Part shown: positions 7,565-14,922 of the stretch, piece by piece
How the letters are laid out: every line of letters starts with the position of its first letter
Position numbering within the stretch: position 1 is the first letter of the stretch
NCBI GenBank assembly: GCA_046758845.1
Contig: JBHIBA010000062.1
Span: forward strand, 1 to 18,919
Direction: 5' to 3'
Source of the DNA: JBHIBA01 sp046758845
GTDB lineage: Bacteria > UBA8248 > JACPRG01 > G963555815
DNA length: 18,919 nt
Made by a program: the position numbers and the translations under genes
Notes under the pieces: generated by a model
Database searches by the model: none
What the model saw: only the letters and a program-made list of their open reading frames with translations
What the model was told of the DNA's origin: nothing

Positions 7565-8112
7565 CGGGCGATGACGCCGGCCGCGTCGGTCACTTCGCCG
7601 AAGTGCGTCTCGATGTCAAAGAGAGAGGAGTCTTGCTCCCGCTGACCGGTTGCCTCGACACAGTCCCGGGGCACAATGACCTCGTAACCCCGGAAGAACG
7701 CATCGTGAACGGTGGATCGGACGCAGATGTTCGTCACACATCCCGTCACGACCAACTTTTGCACGCCCAGCTCTCTCAACAGGGTGTCCATGTCGGTGTC
7801 GTAAAAACCGCTGTAGCGGCGCTTGGCCACGATGTGATCGCCCGGCTCCGGCGCCAGCTCATCTATGACTTGTGCCCCCCACGAGCCCGCGATGCAGTGA
7901 ACTCCCCGCTTATTGAACTCGACGTCGTCATATCCCGGCCGGTGGGATTCGTTCACGTAGATGACCGGGATCCCCTGCTCCCGGCACATTGAGATCACCT
8001 TCTGAAGCGTCGGGACAATGGCTCGGCCCCGCGGGAAGGGCATCACGCCCCCTTCACTCAGGAACTCATTCAACATATCAATGATCAAGAGCGCCACGCC
8101 ATCTGGTTTCAC
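7531..8112 (-). CDS. Isochorismatase-family cysteine hydrolase, RutB-like
   Basis: A cytosolic hydrolase of 193 residues from a GTG at 8112 that has GGGAGG five bases upstream. Frame upstream of it is not protein-like. The catalytic triad is visible as Asp12 (ALLIIDMLNEF), Lys97 (VAKRRYSGFYDTDMD) and Cys130 (TGCVTNICVRSTVHDAFF). The family includes isochorismatase, nicotinamidase, biuret and triuret hydrolases and ureidoacrylate amidohydrolase RutB. Resemblance to RutB is seen in the RYSGF-T-LD-ILR-GI pattern and the late LFDIETHFGEVTD segment (RutB has a similar LFNIETFFG). Given the neighbours, hydrolysis of a carbamoyl or amide group from a pyrimidine- or ureide-derived intermediate is likely. 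Nicotinamidase-type or biuret-type activity remains possible. Confidence 0.88.
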   Translation of the reverse strand: MKPDGVALLIIDMLNEFLSEGGVMPFPRGRAIVPTLQKVISMCREQGIPVIYVNESHRPGYDDVEFNKRGVHCIAGSWGAQVIDELAPEPGDHIVAKRRYSGFYDTDMDTLLRELGVQKLVVTGCVTNICVRSTVHDAFFRGYEVIVPRDCVEATGQREQDSSLFDIETHFGEVTDAAGVIARFKSATPAARE

Positions 8113-8267
8113 GATTGCCTCCCGCCGGATCTCGATGCGTCCGGGATCATGACCGGCTCCAAACGGGTATCGGCCGGAACTCCCCCCGCGGACGGCGCTG
8201 GGGACCGCGGAGTCTCCCTTCCGGACCGAGACAGCGCACACCGGCTTTCCGGAAACAGGGCTGAGCG

Positions 8268-8281
8268 AAGCTTATAAGCTT
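8268..8281. promoter_or_regulatory. Perfect 14-bp palindrome, candidate operator
   Basis: AAGCTTATAAGCTT is identical to its own reverse complement and stands out as AT-rich within GC-rich flanks. It lies about 156 bases upstream of the isochorismatase-like GTG. Its centre contains TATAAG, which could serve as a -10 element read on the minus strand, but I see no convincing -35 at the right distance. A dimeric repressor site overlapping a promoter is a reasonable guess only. Confidence 0.35.
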
Positions 8282-8316
8282 AATGATAGCGCGAATTGGG
8301 CGCCTCTTGCAGCAGG

Positions 8317-8367
8317 AAAAAAGCGGCCGCCCTTCCCTCTTTGCCTTCTGTGTGTTCGAGGCGGCCG
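8317..8367 (-). terminator. Candidate Rho-independent terminator after the nitrilase gene
   Basis: On the minus strand, CGGCCGCC (8367-8360) pairs perfectly with GGCGGCCG (8331-8324) and is followed after one C by six T residues (8322-8317). The 28-base loop is longer than usual, which lowers confidence. The position, about 85 bases after the nitrilase stop, is suitable. Confidence 0.5.
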
Positions 8368-8452
8368 GTGTCATTGGGCCACCCACTCAGCGTGCCATTC
8401 TTGCACCCTCCCGTTTTTGTCGCCCGGCGATCATCCACCCGGAGATCGAATT

Positions 8453-9319
8453 TCAGCGGGGTTCGGTGAGATCGGCATAGGTCTCAGGCCGGCGGTCACG
8501 GAAGAACTGCCACAGGTTGCGCACCTCGCGGACCATGTCGAGGTCGATCTCCACGGCCAAGAGCTCGTCCTCGTCTTCACCCGCCTGGGCGAGAACTTCG
8601 CCGCGCGGGTTGACGACATAGCTCCTGCCGTAGAATTTGCCGATGTTCCACGGCGCCTCGGTCCCCACACGGTTGATCGCGCCGATATACACGCCGTTGG
8701 CGACGGCGGCAGCCGGCTGTTCAAGTTCCCACAGGTATCGGCTCAATCCGGCCACGGTGGCGGAGGGGTTGACGATGTACTCGGCGCCGTTCAGCGCCAG
8801 AGCCCTCCAGCCCTCGGGAAAATGGCGGTCGTAACAGATGTAGACGCCCAGCTTGAGATAAGCCGTTTCGAAGACGGGATAGCCGCTGTTGCCGGGCTTG
8901 AAGAAGAACTTCTCATAGAATCCGGCGACCTGCGGGATATGCGTCTTGCGGTACTTGCCGAGATACGTTCCGTCGGCGTCGATCACCGCTGCGGTGTTGT
9001 AATAGACCCCGGTCATGTCCTCCTCGAAGACCGGGGCAATCAAGACCAGGCTGTGCCTCTTGGCATACTCCTGTACCATCCGGGTGGTCGGGCCATCGGG
9101 GATCTTTTCGGCCGCGCCGTACCACTTGGCGTCTTGGCTGGGGGGAAAATAGGGCTGGGTGAAGACCTCTTGCAGACAAAGGACCTGCACGCCCTTCCGG
9201 GCGGCCTCTTCGATGAAGGGGATGTGCGCCGCGACCATGATTTCGCGGATCTGCGCGGGGGGCCTATCGGTGCTGGCCTTGAGTCCCATCTGAATCAAAC
9301 CGACTTTGACCTTGCTCAT
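8453..9319 (-). CDS. Nitrilase-superfamily amidohydrolase (beta-ureidopropionase / N-carbamoylputrescine amidase-like)
   Basis: A hydrolase of 288 residues of the carbon-nitrogen hydrolase fold. ATG 9319 is preceded by GAGGGAACAAGG, and the frame upstream is not conserved-looking. The catalytic Glu-Lys-Cys set is visible: Glu51 (CLQEVFTQPYFPP), Lys125 (GKYRKTHIPQ) and Cys162 (YICYDRHFPEGWR), with the second conserved Glu at 136 (FYEKFFF). The combination of RKTHIP, ICYDRHFPE and INRVG motifs points to the branch that cleaves N-carbamoyl groups to amine, CO2 and ammonia. It does not match true nitrilases, which attack C-N triple bonds. In context, removing the carbamoyl group from a ureido-acid fits. 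Exact substrate (N-carbamoyl-beta-alanine, N-carbamoyl-amino acid or carbamoyl-polyamine) cannot be decided here. Confidence 0.9.
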   Translation of the reverse strand: MSKVKVGLIQMGLKASTDRPPAQIREIMVAAHIPFIEEAARKGVQVLCLQEVFTQPYFPPSQDAKWYGAAEKIPDGPTTRMVQEYAKRHSLVLIAPVFEEDMTGVYYNTAAVIDADGTYLGKYRKTHIPQVAGFYEKFFFKPGNSGYPVFETAYLKLGVYICYDRHFPEGWRALALNGAEYIVNPSATVAGLSRYLWELEQPAAAVANGVYIGAINRVGTEAPWNIGKFYGRSYVVNPRGEVLAQAGEDEDELLAVEIDLDMVREVRNLWQFFRDRRPETYADLTEPR

Positions 9320-9501
9320 CCTTGTTCCCTCGATACGAAAGAAGCCTCCTTCGGTTATTTGTGCGGGGGCCGAGAAACCCAACTTGTCCATCAAGAACAG
9401 CGTATCAATATTCGGGCGGCGCGCAAGCCTGATCGTGGGAACGGTCGCAGGTTATGTGTGGCGCAGGTCGAGTACGTCCGCCGCCGCTCACTCGCCGCGC
9501 G

Positions 9502-9831
9502 TGCCTGGAGGCCTTCTATATCGATAAGTACCCGGTGACGAACGCACGGTCTCGGAGTTTTGGAAGGCCGGGGGAGGATGACGGGCCGCCGTTCAACGGC
9601 GACCGTCCGCCGGTGGTGGGAGTGGGTGCAGGACTGGTACGGGGAAGACTACTACCGGAACGCCCCTGAGCGGAACCCAAAGGCCCCGCGTCGGGCGAGA
9701 CCCGCGTGATGCGCGGCGGCTCGTCGTTGTACCGGATTTCGATGTACTCCCTCGCCGCCTACCGGGACGGTTACCTACCCAGGGCGCAGAGCGAGAACCT
9801 GTCGTTCCGTTGCGCGAAGACTCCCGGGTAA
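9502..9831 (+). pseudogene. Decayed FGE-sulfatase (formylglycine-generating enzyme/SUMF1-like) domain
   Basis: The plus strand holds ordered but broken pieces of an FGE-sulfatase domain. CLEAFYIDKYPVTNA (from 9502) matches the family N-terminal motif, then GDRPPVVG (about 9598-9621), then in another frame EWVQDWYGEDYYRNAPERNPK (about 9619-9680). After a one-base loss near 9680, ETRVMRGGSS... and the C-terminal ENLSFRCAKTPG follow, ending at TAA 9829. The large middle of the domain, including the usual RLPTEAEWE region, is missing. Family members normally have about 250-300 residues. Members either make formylglycine in sulfatases or act as nonheme-iron oxidases such as EgtB. With at least two frame changes and an internal deletion it cannot be functional. 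It is the only plus-strand coding trace inside the minus-strand island. Confidence 0.75.
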
Positions 9832-9841
9832 GCGTTACCCT

Positions 9842-11245
9842 TCAAGCCAGAGCAATGACATCCAACTCAACGAGGGAACCGGGAAGCGGGAGATCGGGAA
9901 CCCCTAGGATCATCGTCGCTGGCGGATTTTCCGGGAAGAATTTCTTTGCCACTTTTTCCACAGCGGGAAGCTGCCTCATGTCTTTGAGGAGGACAGTCGT
10001 CTTCACCACATTGTCCATCGACGACCCCTGGGCCTCCAGGACCCTCCTGGCCTTCTCGTAGACAGTCCACGCCTGGGCCACGATAGGCGCTTCCCAGTGA
10101 TCGGACACAAGGCTTCCCGTGGCCAATTTCCTTCCTTCGGCCTCCAGATCATCGTAGCCCCGAACCATCTTGTGGGGGCCGGGGACATCGGCCATCAGGC
10201 CTGACAGGAAGATAAAATCGCCGCCGCTGGTCGCGAGGGCGTGGCGTCCCCATGGCTCGATGCCGTTCGCAGAAGGAATGGACTGGGGCCGAGCCGAGGC
10301 GGCGGGGTCCCCGGGCACCAAGGCGAACGCCTCGATCTCTATGAGGTACGTCGGCACCGCAAGCTGTTTGATCTGAAGAATCGTGGTGGCCGGCGCCGAA
10401 TCGCCAAAGAAATGGCGAGCCACATCTTCCACGATGGGGATATCGCTCACGTCTCGGAGGTAGACAACCTGCTTGACGATATGCTCCATGGTGCAACCAT
10501 GTTCGGCAAGGATCTTTTGATACTGGTCGTAGATGGCCCAGGCCTGAACAGCCACCGGCTCCCGTCGCCTCTGCGCCACAGGGCTCCCGAAATCGATAGG
10601 GCATTCGACTCCCGCTTCCTCAAAGCTGTGGAAGACGATGCGTCTCTCCATGTCGACGCCGATCATCCCGGCGAAGAAGGCAAGGTCTCCCGCCCGGGTC
10701 GCCATCACGTAGTTACCGACCACAAGCTGGTCGAACTTCGGTGAGCCCAGGATCTCCCTGCGGACCGGCCACTCTCCGTCCACGGGGACCACGCCGATCG
10801 CTCCGATGTGATTGACCGCCTCTCGGATAGGAAATCCGGAAATCTCGAAGGCCGTGGCCGCCGGCGCCGTCCCGGTAAAAAAATTATTTCGGACACGGGT
10901 CTGAGCCGGCAGGTCCCGCATGTTCAGCCAGCTGTACCAAAGCCAGAGGGTCTCGTCGATGTTGGAGCCCTGTTCCTCCATGAGCGTCTTCAGTTGCTGA
11001 AAAATCCGCCAACTTTGCACCACGCCAGGCGCTTCCCGGCTGTCGGGGGCTATCTGGTTAAAGGCGTAGGGGATGTGCTCGTCCGGCAAGTCGGTGTAAG
11101 AGCTGACGATGGAGGGCCGATCGGGATGAAAAGCCATCAGGCCCGAAAGGAAGAGATAAGGCCCCGCCTTGACGCCTATGGGATTAGACCCGTAGGGATT
11201 TCTCACCTTCTTGGACGTGATGGCCTCTTTCTTCAGTCTGGCCAT
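9842..11245 (-). CDS. Triple RidA/YjgF/UK114-domain fusion protein
   Basis: A protein of 467 residues formed of three consecutive Rid-like domains, roughly 18-150, 170-312 and 330-467. Each repeats the pattern of a strand with F-SG-M or F-AGM, a helix with VAQAW--Y, a VK-TVYL-D region, a -A--FF segment, then -PAT and a closing I-I-A-AL strand. RidA proteins are about 130 residues and act as homotrimers that hydrolyse reactive enamines/imines, so this may be a single-chain pseudotrimer. The RidA catalytic Arg (E. coli Arg105 in a PAR motif) is replaced in every domain: Ala130, Thr287, Thr444. Imine deamination by the RidA mechanism is therefore unlikely; a binding or different catalytic role is more probable. 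ATG 11245 has a GGAG site nine bases upstream. RutC of pyrimidine breakdown is a Rid protein, which makes the context suggestive. Confidence 0.9.
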   Translation of the reverse strand: MARLKKEAITSKKVRNPYGSNPIGVKAGPYLFLSGLMAFHPDRPSIVSSYTDLPDEHIPYAFNQIAPDSREAPGVVQSWRIFQQLKTLMEEQGSNIDETLWLWYSWLNMRDLPAQTRVRNNFFTGTAPAATAFEISGFPIREAVNHIGAIGVVPVDGEWPVRREILGSPKFDQLVVGNYVMATRAGDLAFFAGMIGVDMERRIVFHSFEEAGVECPIDFGSPVAQRRREPVAVQAWAIYDQYQKILAEHGCTMEHIVKQVVYLRDVSDIPIVEDVARHFFGDSAPATTILQIKQLAVPTYLIEIEAFALVPGDPAASARPQSIPSANGIEPWGRHALATSGGDFIFLSGLMADVPGPHKMVRGYDDLEAEGRKLATGSLVSDHWEAPIVAQAWTVYEKARRVLEAQGSSMDNVVKTTVLLKDMRQLPAVEKVAKKFFPENPPATMILGVPDLPLPGSLVELDVIALA

Positions 11246-11338
11246 GAACTTTCTCTCCTCAGGGCGGATGGGTGCGGTGGGAAAAATGCGAATTATTCCC
11301 TCAACTGGGTCCAGTGTTATGAGACGAAGATTATGCTT

Positions 11339-11629
11339 TTATGCTTTCGGTTCGTACACCTCAAACAACCGGATGCTCGGCTGCCCTTTGACGATGCCGT
11401 CCACGGCCTCCTGAACCTTCGGGTTTATGGCTGCGGCGGCGGCTTCGGCGTCCTCCTTCGTTTCCCAAAGGCTGAAGCCTCCATATTCGCCAACAGCATC
11501 ATCAGCGACAAACGTTATGGATTTGAACCCCTTCTGGGCCTTGAAGATAGGAGCTAACTCATCGGCCACTTTCTCCATTCTCGAACGCATCCCCGGTCCG
11601 ACGATGAACGTGGTCAAGCGTGCATACAT
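11339..11629 (-). CDS. Small ABM (antibiotic biosynthesis monooxygenase)-fold protein
   Basis: A protein of 96 residues with the ferredoxin-like ABM/dimeric alpha-beta-barrel pattern. It begins MYARLTTFIVGPGM, continues with a long amphipathic helix, then a GFKSITFVAD strand and a GGFSLWETKEDAEAA strand-turn-helix, and ends in a IRLFEVYEP strand. Some members of this fold oxidise aromatic polyketides or quinols without cofactor, while many have no known activity. ATG 11629 has GGAGG eight bases upstream; the open frame before it is not protein-like. It is 93 bases upstream of the triple-Rid gene and 127 bases after the ABC permease, all on the same strand, so probably one transcript. A role as an oxygenase or isomerase on the imported compound is only inference. 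Confidence 0.78.
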   Translation of the reverse strand: MYARLTTFIVGPGMRSRMEKVADELAPIFKAQKGFKSITFVADDAVGEYGGFSLWETKEDAEAAAAAINPKVQEAVDGIVKGQPSIRLFEVYEPKA

Positions 11630-11756
11630 GGCTCCATCCTCCTTTCGTTGACTTACAACTGTGCGTCCTCTCTCGGTTCGGTCCCGACGACTCGGACCGT
11701 GACCTCCCACCTCAAAGATTCCAGCTTTTTGCCTTCCCTTCGGGCTGTTTCCGGGA

Positions 11757-12608
11757 TCAAGACGGAGACACCTCCTTTTGTTCCGTGACGGGACGCCAAC
11801 GGAGCAGATGCCCCTCGATGGCGTTCAGGACGATGTTCAGGAAGATGACGGTCGCCATCAGGATCAGGATGATCAGGATCACGCCCGTGGTGTTGTAAAG
11901 GTTCATGTAGAGCTGGAGGAGATAGCCCAGCCCGGAGCTGGCGGCGATGAACTCTCCCACAATGGCCCCCACCAAAGAGAAAGGCAGACTGACCTTGAGA
12001 CCGTTGATGATCCACGGGGCTGCAGATGGCAGGATCACCTTTCGCAGGATCCCCAGCTTCCTTCCGCCCATGATCCGCGCCACGTTCACCAGGTCCACGC
12101 TCACCCCCCGGATGCCGGCGAAGGTGTTGGTGAACGTCAAGAAGAACACAATCGTCGCCACCAGGATCACCTTCGATTCCCGCTCGATGCCGAACCACAC
12201 GATGAAAAGCGGCGCATATGCGATGCGGGGCACCCCATTAAAGGCCATGATGTACGGCTCGAGTACACTGGCCACGGTCTGATACTCGGCCAGAAGGAAC
12301 CCGATGCAGATCCCCACGATGGCGCCCAGCACGTACCCCCAGAAGGTGTTGATCATGGTATCGAAGAAGTGCACGAAGATCTCTTTTGAGACCACCATCT
12401 CCATCAGTTGATCGAAGACGCGGGTCGGTTTGCTCACCCAATAGGAGTCGACGATGCGGTCCGAGGCGAACTGCCACAGGAAGAGGATGACCAGACCGAA
12501 GGCCAACCTGTAAGCCAGCAGGCGAAAGAAACCGCCCTTGGCCCCATCGTCGCCCACCTCCTCTACGCTTTCCGTCGCCTCAGCCCTCGCGAAAATCTCG
12601 TCAGACAT
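11757..12608 (-). CDS. ABC transporter permease, SsuC/TauC/ThiX type
   Basis: An inner-membrane permease of 283 residues with about six hydrophobic segments in a BPD_transp_1 arrangement. The EAA-type loop is visible around ARIMGGRKLGILRKVILPSAAPWIINGL, where the coupling helix contacts the ATPase, and is followed by VGAIVGEFIAASSGLGYLL, typical of SsuC, TauC and pyrimidine-precursor (ThiX) permeases. A soluble acidic N-terminal stretch of about 35 residues precedes the first helix. The ATG at 12608 overlaps the ATPase end by eight bases (ATGTCTGA), so translation is coupled. The usual partner is one homodimeric permease, one ATPase and an NMT1-type binding protein, exactly what surrounds it. 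Confidence 0.93.
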   Translation of the reverse strand: MSDEIFARAEATESVEEVGDDGAKGGFFRLLAYRLAFGLVILFLWQFASDRIVDSYWVSKPTRVFDQLMEMVVSKEIFVHFFDTMINTFWGYVLGAIVGICIGFLLAEYQTVASVLEPYIMAFNGVPRIAYAPLFIVWFGIERESKVILVATIVFFLTFTNTFAGIRGVSVDLVNVARIMGGRKLGILRKVILPSAAPWIINGLKVSLPFSLVGAIVGEFIAASSGLGYLLQLYMNLYNTTGVILIILILMATVIFLNIVLNAIEGHLLRWRPVTEQKEVSPS

Positions 12609-13383
12609 CACTCCTGTCCACCTCGGTCCGAAGCTCTTCCCACAGCCGGTCATAGAGATCCCGAAACATCTGGGAGCGGTGAATGTGATAGACGTCCCGG
12701 GGACGGGACATCTCGACCCGGTGCTCCGTCTTGATCCTGCCCGGCCGGGCCGTCATGACCACGACCCGGTCCGCCATGGCGATGGCCTCCACCAGGTCGT
12801 GCGTGATGAAGACGATGGTCTTGCGGTTCTGCTCCCAGAGTTCCAGCAGCTGGGTCTGCAAGCGAAGACGGGTCTGGGCGTCCAGCGGGCCGAAGGGCTC
12901 GTCCATGAGGATTACGTCGGGATTGTAGATCAGGGTGCGGACAATGTTGGCCCGCTGACGCATCCCCCCGGAGAGCTCATGCGGGTAATGGTTCTCGAAC
13001 CCCGCGAGGCCCACCTGCCGGATCAACGCATTGGCCCGGGCATCAGAGTCCCCGGTGTCCACGTTTCGAAGCTCGAGGGGGAACCGGACGTTGGCCCGCA
13101 ACGTCCGCCAGGGCAGAAGATTATCCGCCTGCGTAACATAGCCAACCTGCGTGTTGATCCCCAGGGTCGGCCTGCCCCGAAACCGCACCTCCCCGGAGGT
13201 CGGCGGAAAGAGGCCGACAAGCAGATTCAGGAGAGTGGACTTGCCGCATCCGCTGGGGCCGACGATGGCCAAAAACTCCCCTTCCCGCACGTCCAGGTCC
13301 ACGGAATCCATGGCGTGAACGCGGCGCCCCCGAGAATAGAAAGACTTGCCAACCCCTCGGGTGGAGAGGATGACCTCCGACAC
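12601..13383 (-). CDS. ABC transporter ATPase, SsuB/TauB/ThiZ type
   Basis: A single-domain ATPase of 260 residues. It has Walker A GPSGCGKST (42-50), a Q-loop at about Gln85 (VTQADNLLPWRT), signature LSGGMRQR (137-144), Walker B VILMDEP (157-163) and H-loop His195 (FITHD). The LPWRT and GGMRQR variants are typical of sulfonate/nitrate/taurine/pyrimidine-precursor importers. The start is GTG at 13383 with a weak GGGGAG about ten bases upstream. It lies 84 bases after the binding-protein gene and overlaps the permease by eight bases. It energises import by the adjacent permease. Confidence 0.95.
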   Translation of the reverse strand: MSEVILSTRGVGKSFYSRGRRVHAMDSVDLDVREGEFLAIVGPSGCGKSTLLNLLVGLFPPTSGEVRFRGRPTLGINTQVGYVTQADNLLPWRTLRANVRFPLELRNVDTGDSDARANALIRQVGLAGFENHYPHELSGGMRQRANIVRTLIYNPDVILMDEPFGPLDAQTRLRLQTQLLELWEQNRKTIVFITHDLVEAIAMADRVVVMTARPGRIKTEHRVEMSRPRDVYHIHRSQMFRDLYDRLWEELRTEVDRSDV

Positions 13384-13467
13384 CCGTCTTCTCCCCAGTG
13401 GATTTCCCCTTCGCGAAAGACTTCCCTATCACCCCCGCGCCCACAAAAGGGCCTTGGGGACGCGCGC

Positions 13468-14484
13468 CTATTTCAGGAAGCGGCCCGTGAAGACGTCCGC
13501 CCGGGAGAAGGGCTTTTTGATCTTTCCGGCCCTCACCATGATGTCCATGGTGGTCCGAACGGCCTTCTCGCTCAGGTTTCCATCCTCCGATACGGCCGCC
13601 TTCACCGTTCGGACCGACTCCAGCAAGGCGGCCGCCTTGACCTTCTTCCCGAAGAAGGGACTCACCGCCCGGTAGGAGTCTTCAACCGAGTGGCTGAGGA
13701 TGTAGCCGACCGACCGCTTCATCGCCCGCACCATCTTCCGGACCATCTGGGAATTCTGGTCCGCATATTGGGGCGTCACCATCAGGATACTCATCATGAA
13801 CTCATCCATGCCCGGGTCTTCCCCCGCGGCGTTGTTGATGAACCACATGCCGTACCCCTCGCTGATGGCCCGCTCTGGATGAGGCGTGGAGATGAAAATG
13901 ACGTCCACCTTGCGGTTGCGCAGGGCCGGCACGATGGTCGCCCCGCCCCCCACGCCCAGGATGCGGACGTCACGGCGGGGGTCCAGCCCGGCCTTGCCGG
14001 CCAGGTATTCCGCCAGGATGAACGTCAAGGCGCCCGGACGGGTGATGCCAAGGGTCAGTCCCCGTATCTTCTTGAGCTTCTCTTTGAAGGGGGTCTTTTC
14101 CGTCACGCCGAGCCGGGCCGCCACGTCTTTGTGAATCACCACCCCGATGATGTTTCGCTTGAGGATGTTGTACACGCCAATGACCTTCTTGCCCTGCTTC
14201 ATGGCGTTGATCTGGTAGGTCCCGGGGCTGGCCGTGAACTGGGCCTGACCCGCGATGACCGCCTGCAGGTGCGGGCCGCCCCCCGCCGTGGAGATGACCT
14301 TCAGGTCGATCCCCTCCTTCTTGAAGTATCCCAGGTGTCGCCCGACATAGATGGGGAAGAACGTCAGACTGTCCACAGGCTGCGTGAGCTTGATCTTCGC
14401 CCCCCCCGCTGCCGGTCCAGCGCCCCAGCCGAACACAAGGGCCAGAGCCCCAATGAGCACCCATCCGAGTTTGCGTCTCTTCAT
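13468..14484 (-). CDS. NMT1/THI5-like ABC transporter substrate-binding protein
   Basis: A periplasmic binding protein of 338 residues with a Sec signal peptide (about 1-28: basic MKRRK start, hydrophobic core, AAG cut region). The mature part begins with the family pattern IKLTQPVDSLTFFPIYVGRHLGYFKKEGIDLKV, followed by VIAGQAQFTASPG and GVYNI, as in SsuA, TauA, ThiY and related NMT1 proteins. Known ligands of the family include alkylsulfonates, taurine, nitrate, thiamine precursors and pyrimidines, so the ligand cannot be read from sequence. ATG 14484 has a GGGAGAGG purine-rich site directly upstream. It is the first gene of an operon that probably continues through the ATPase, permease, ABM protein and triple-Rid gene, which is the main argument for linking its ligand to those enzymes. 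Confidence 0.93.
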   Translation of the reverse strand: MKRRKLGWVLIGALALVFGWGAGPAAGGAKIKLTQPVDSLTFFPIYVGRHLGYFKKEGIDLKVISTAGGGPHLQAVIAGQAQFTASPGTYQINAMKQGKKVIGVYNILKRNIIGVVIHKDVAARLGVTEKTPFKEKLKKIRGLTLGITRPGALTFILAEYLAGKAGLDPRRDVRILGVGGGATIVPALRNRKVDVIFISTPHPERAISEGYGMWFINNAAGEDPGMDEFMMSILMVTPQYADQNSQMVRKMVRAMKRSVGYILSHSVEDSYRAVSPFFGKKVKAAALLESVRTVKAAVSEDGNLSEKAVRTTMDIMVRAGKIKKPFSRADVFTGRFLK

Positions 14485-14922
14485 CCTCTCTCCCTCCCCT
14501 CAAGCGCCCTCCGGGCAACCCCTCATCCGGTGTGGAAGGAGGCCAGAAGAGCGCGCTGTTCTCTCCTCCAATGCACACGACCTTTCCTTGACCCGCCCCG
14601 ATCGTCGCGCCACCCTCTTCGCTCTCTTCTGTCAGTGCAGGCGCCGCCGCCCGCTGGTGGAGCGAAGCGCGCGGGCGAAGAGTGCAGTCGCAATCCTGAG
14701 ACATCTGCCACGGTTACTTGCCGGACACCTCCTTTCTGCGGTGGGAGCTGACCCCATGATACCTCCCCGGAGGGGCGGGGGAAAGGTAAAAGGCGCGGAG
14801 CCCACAAGGCGAAGGACCGCGGGCCTTGCAGGCAACCTCTTCTAAGAGAATAATCCTGGAAGCTTAGCACACGTTTTTCCGAAATAGAGGGCTGTTGCGC
14901 CTGAGAAAGGAGCTCGTCGAGA
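14485..14922. other. Divergent intergenic region between ABC operon and methyltransferase
   Basis: These 438 bases lie between two divergently transcribed units and should hold both promoters. I find no gene. A GC hairpin occurs at 14648-14677 (CGCCCGC pairing with GCGGGCG, with an inner AGCGAAGCGC segment) inside the likely leader of the ABC operon. It does not match TPP, glycine or other riboswitch consensus that I could recognise. A candidate plus-strand promoter is listed separately; I see no convincing minus-strand promoter. Confidence 0.5.
14826..14854 (+). promoter_or_regulatory. Candidate promoter of the methyltransferase gene
   Basis: TTGCAG (14826-14831), a 17-base spacer and AATAAT (14849-14854) form a plausible sigma70-type promoter in one of the few AT-rich spots of the region. 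The -10 matches 5 of 6, the -35 only 3 of 6. It would give a 5' leader of about 60 bases. Confidence 0.35.

Larger units (their letters stand above)
8113..8452. other. Intergenic region between nitrilase and isochorismatase-like genes
   Basis: These 340 bases contain no supportable gene. They hold, in minus-strand order, a GC hairpin followed by a T run just after the nitrilase gene and then a perfect 14-bp palindrome about 156 bases before the isochorismatase-like start. This arrangement suggests one transcript ending and another beginning here, which would separate the upstream nitrilase/Rid genes from the downstream hydrolase and importer operon. Confidence 0.5.

Noticed and set aside
12538..14751. 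A plus-strand open frame of over 700 codons antisense to the NMT1-type ABC operon.
   Set aside because: Its sequence is low-complexity Arg/Pro/Gly/His-rich and has no family motifs. It mirrors three genes on the other strand that carry complete ABC motifs, a common effect of high-GC codon use.
14485..14922. A TPP or other riboswitch controlling the NMT1/THI5-type transporter.
   Set aside because: The leader shows GC hairpins, but I could not find the conserved core of a TPP or other riboswitch class.
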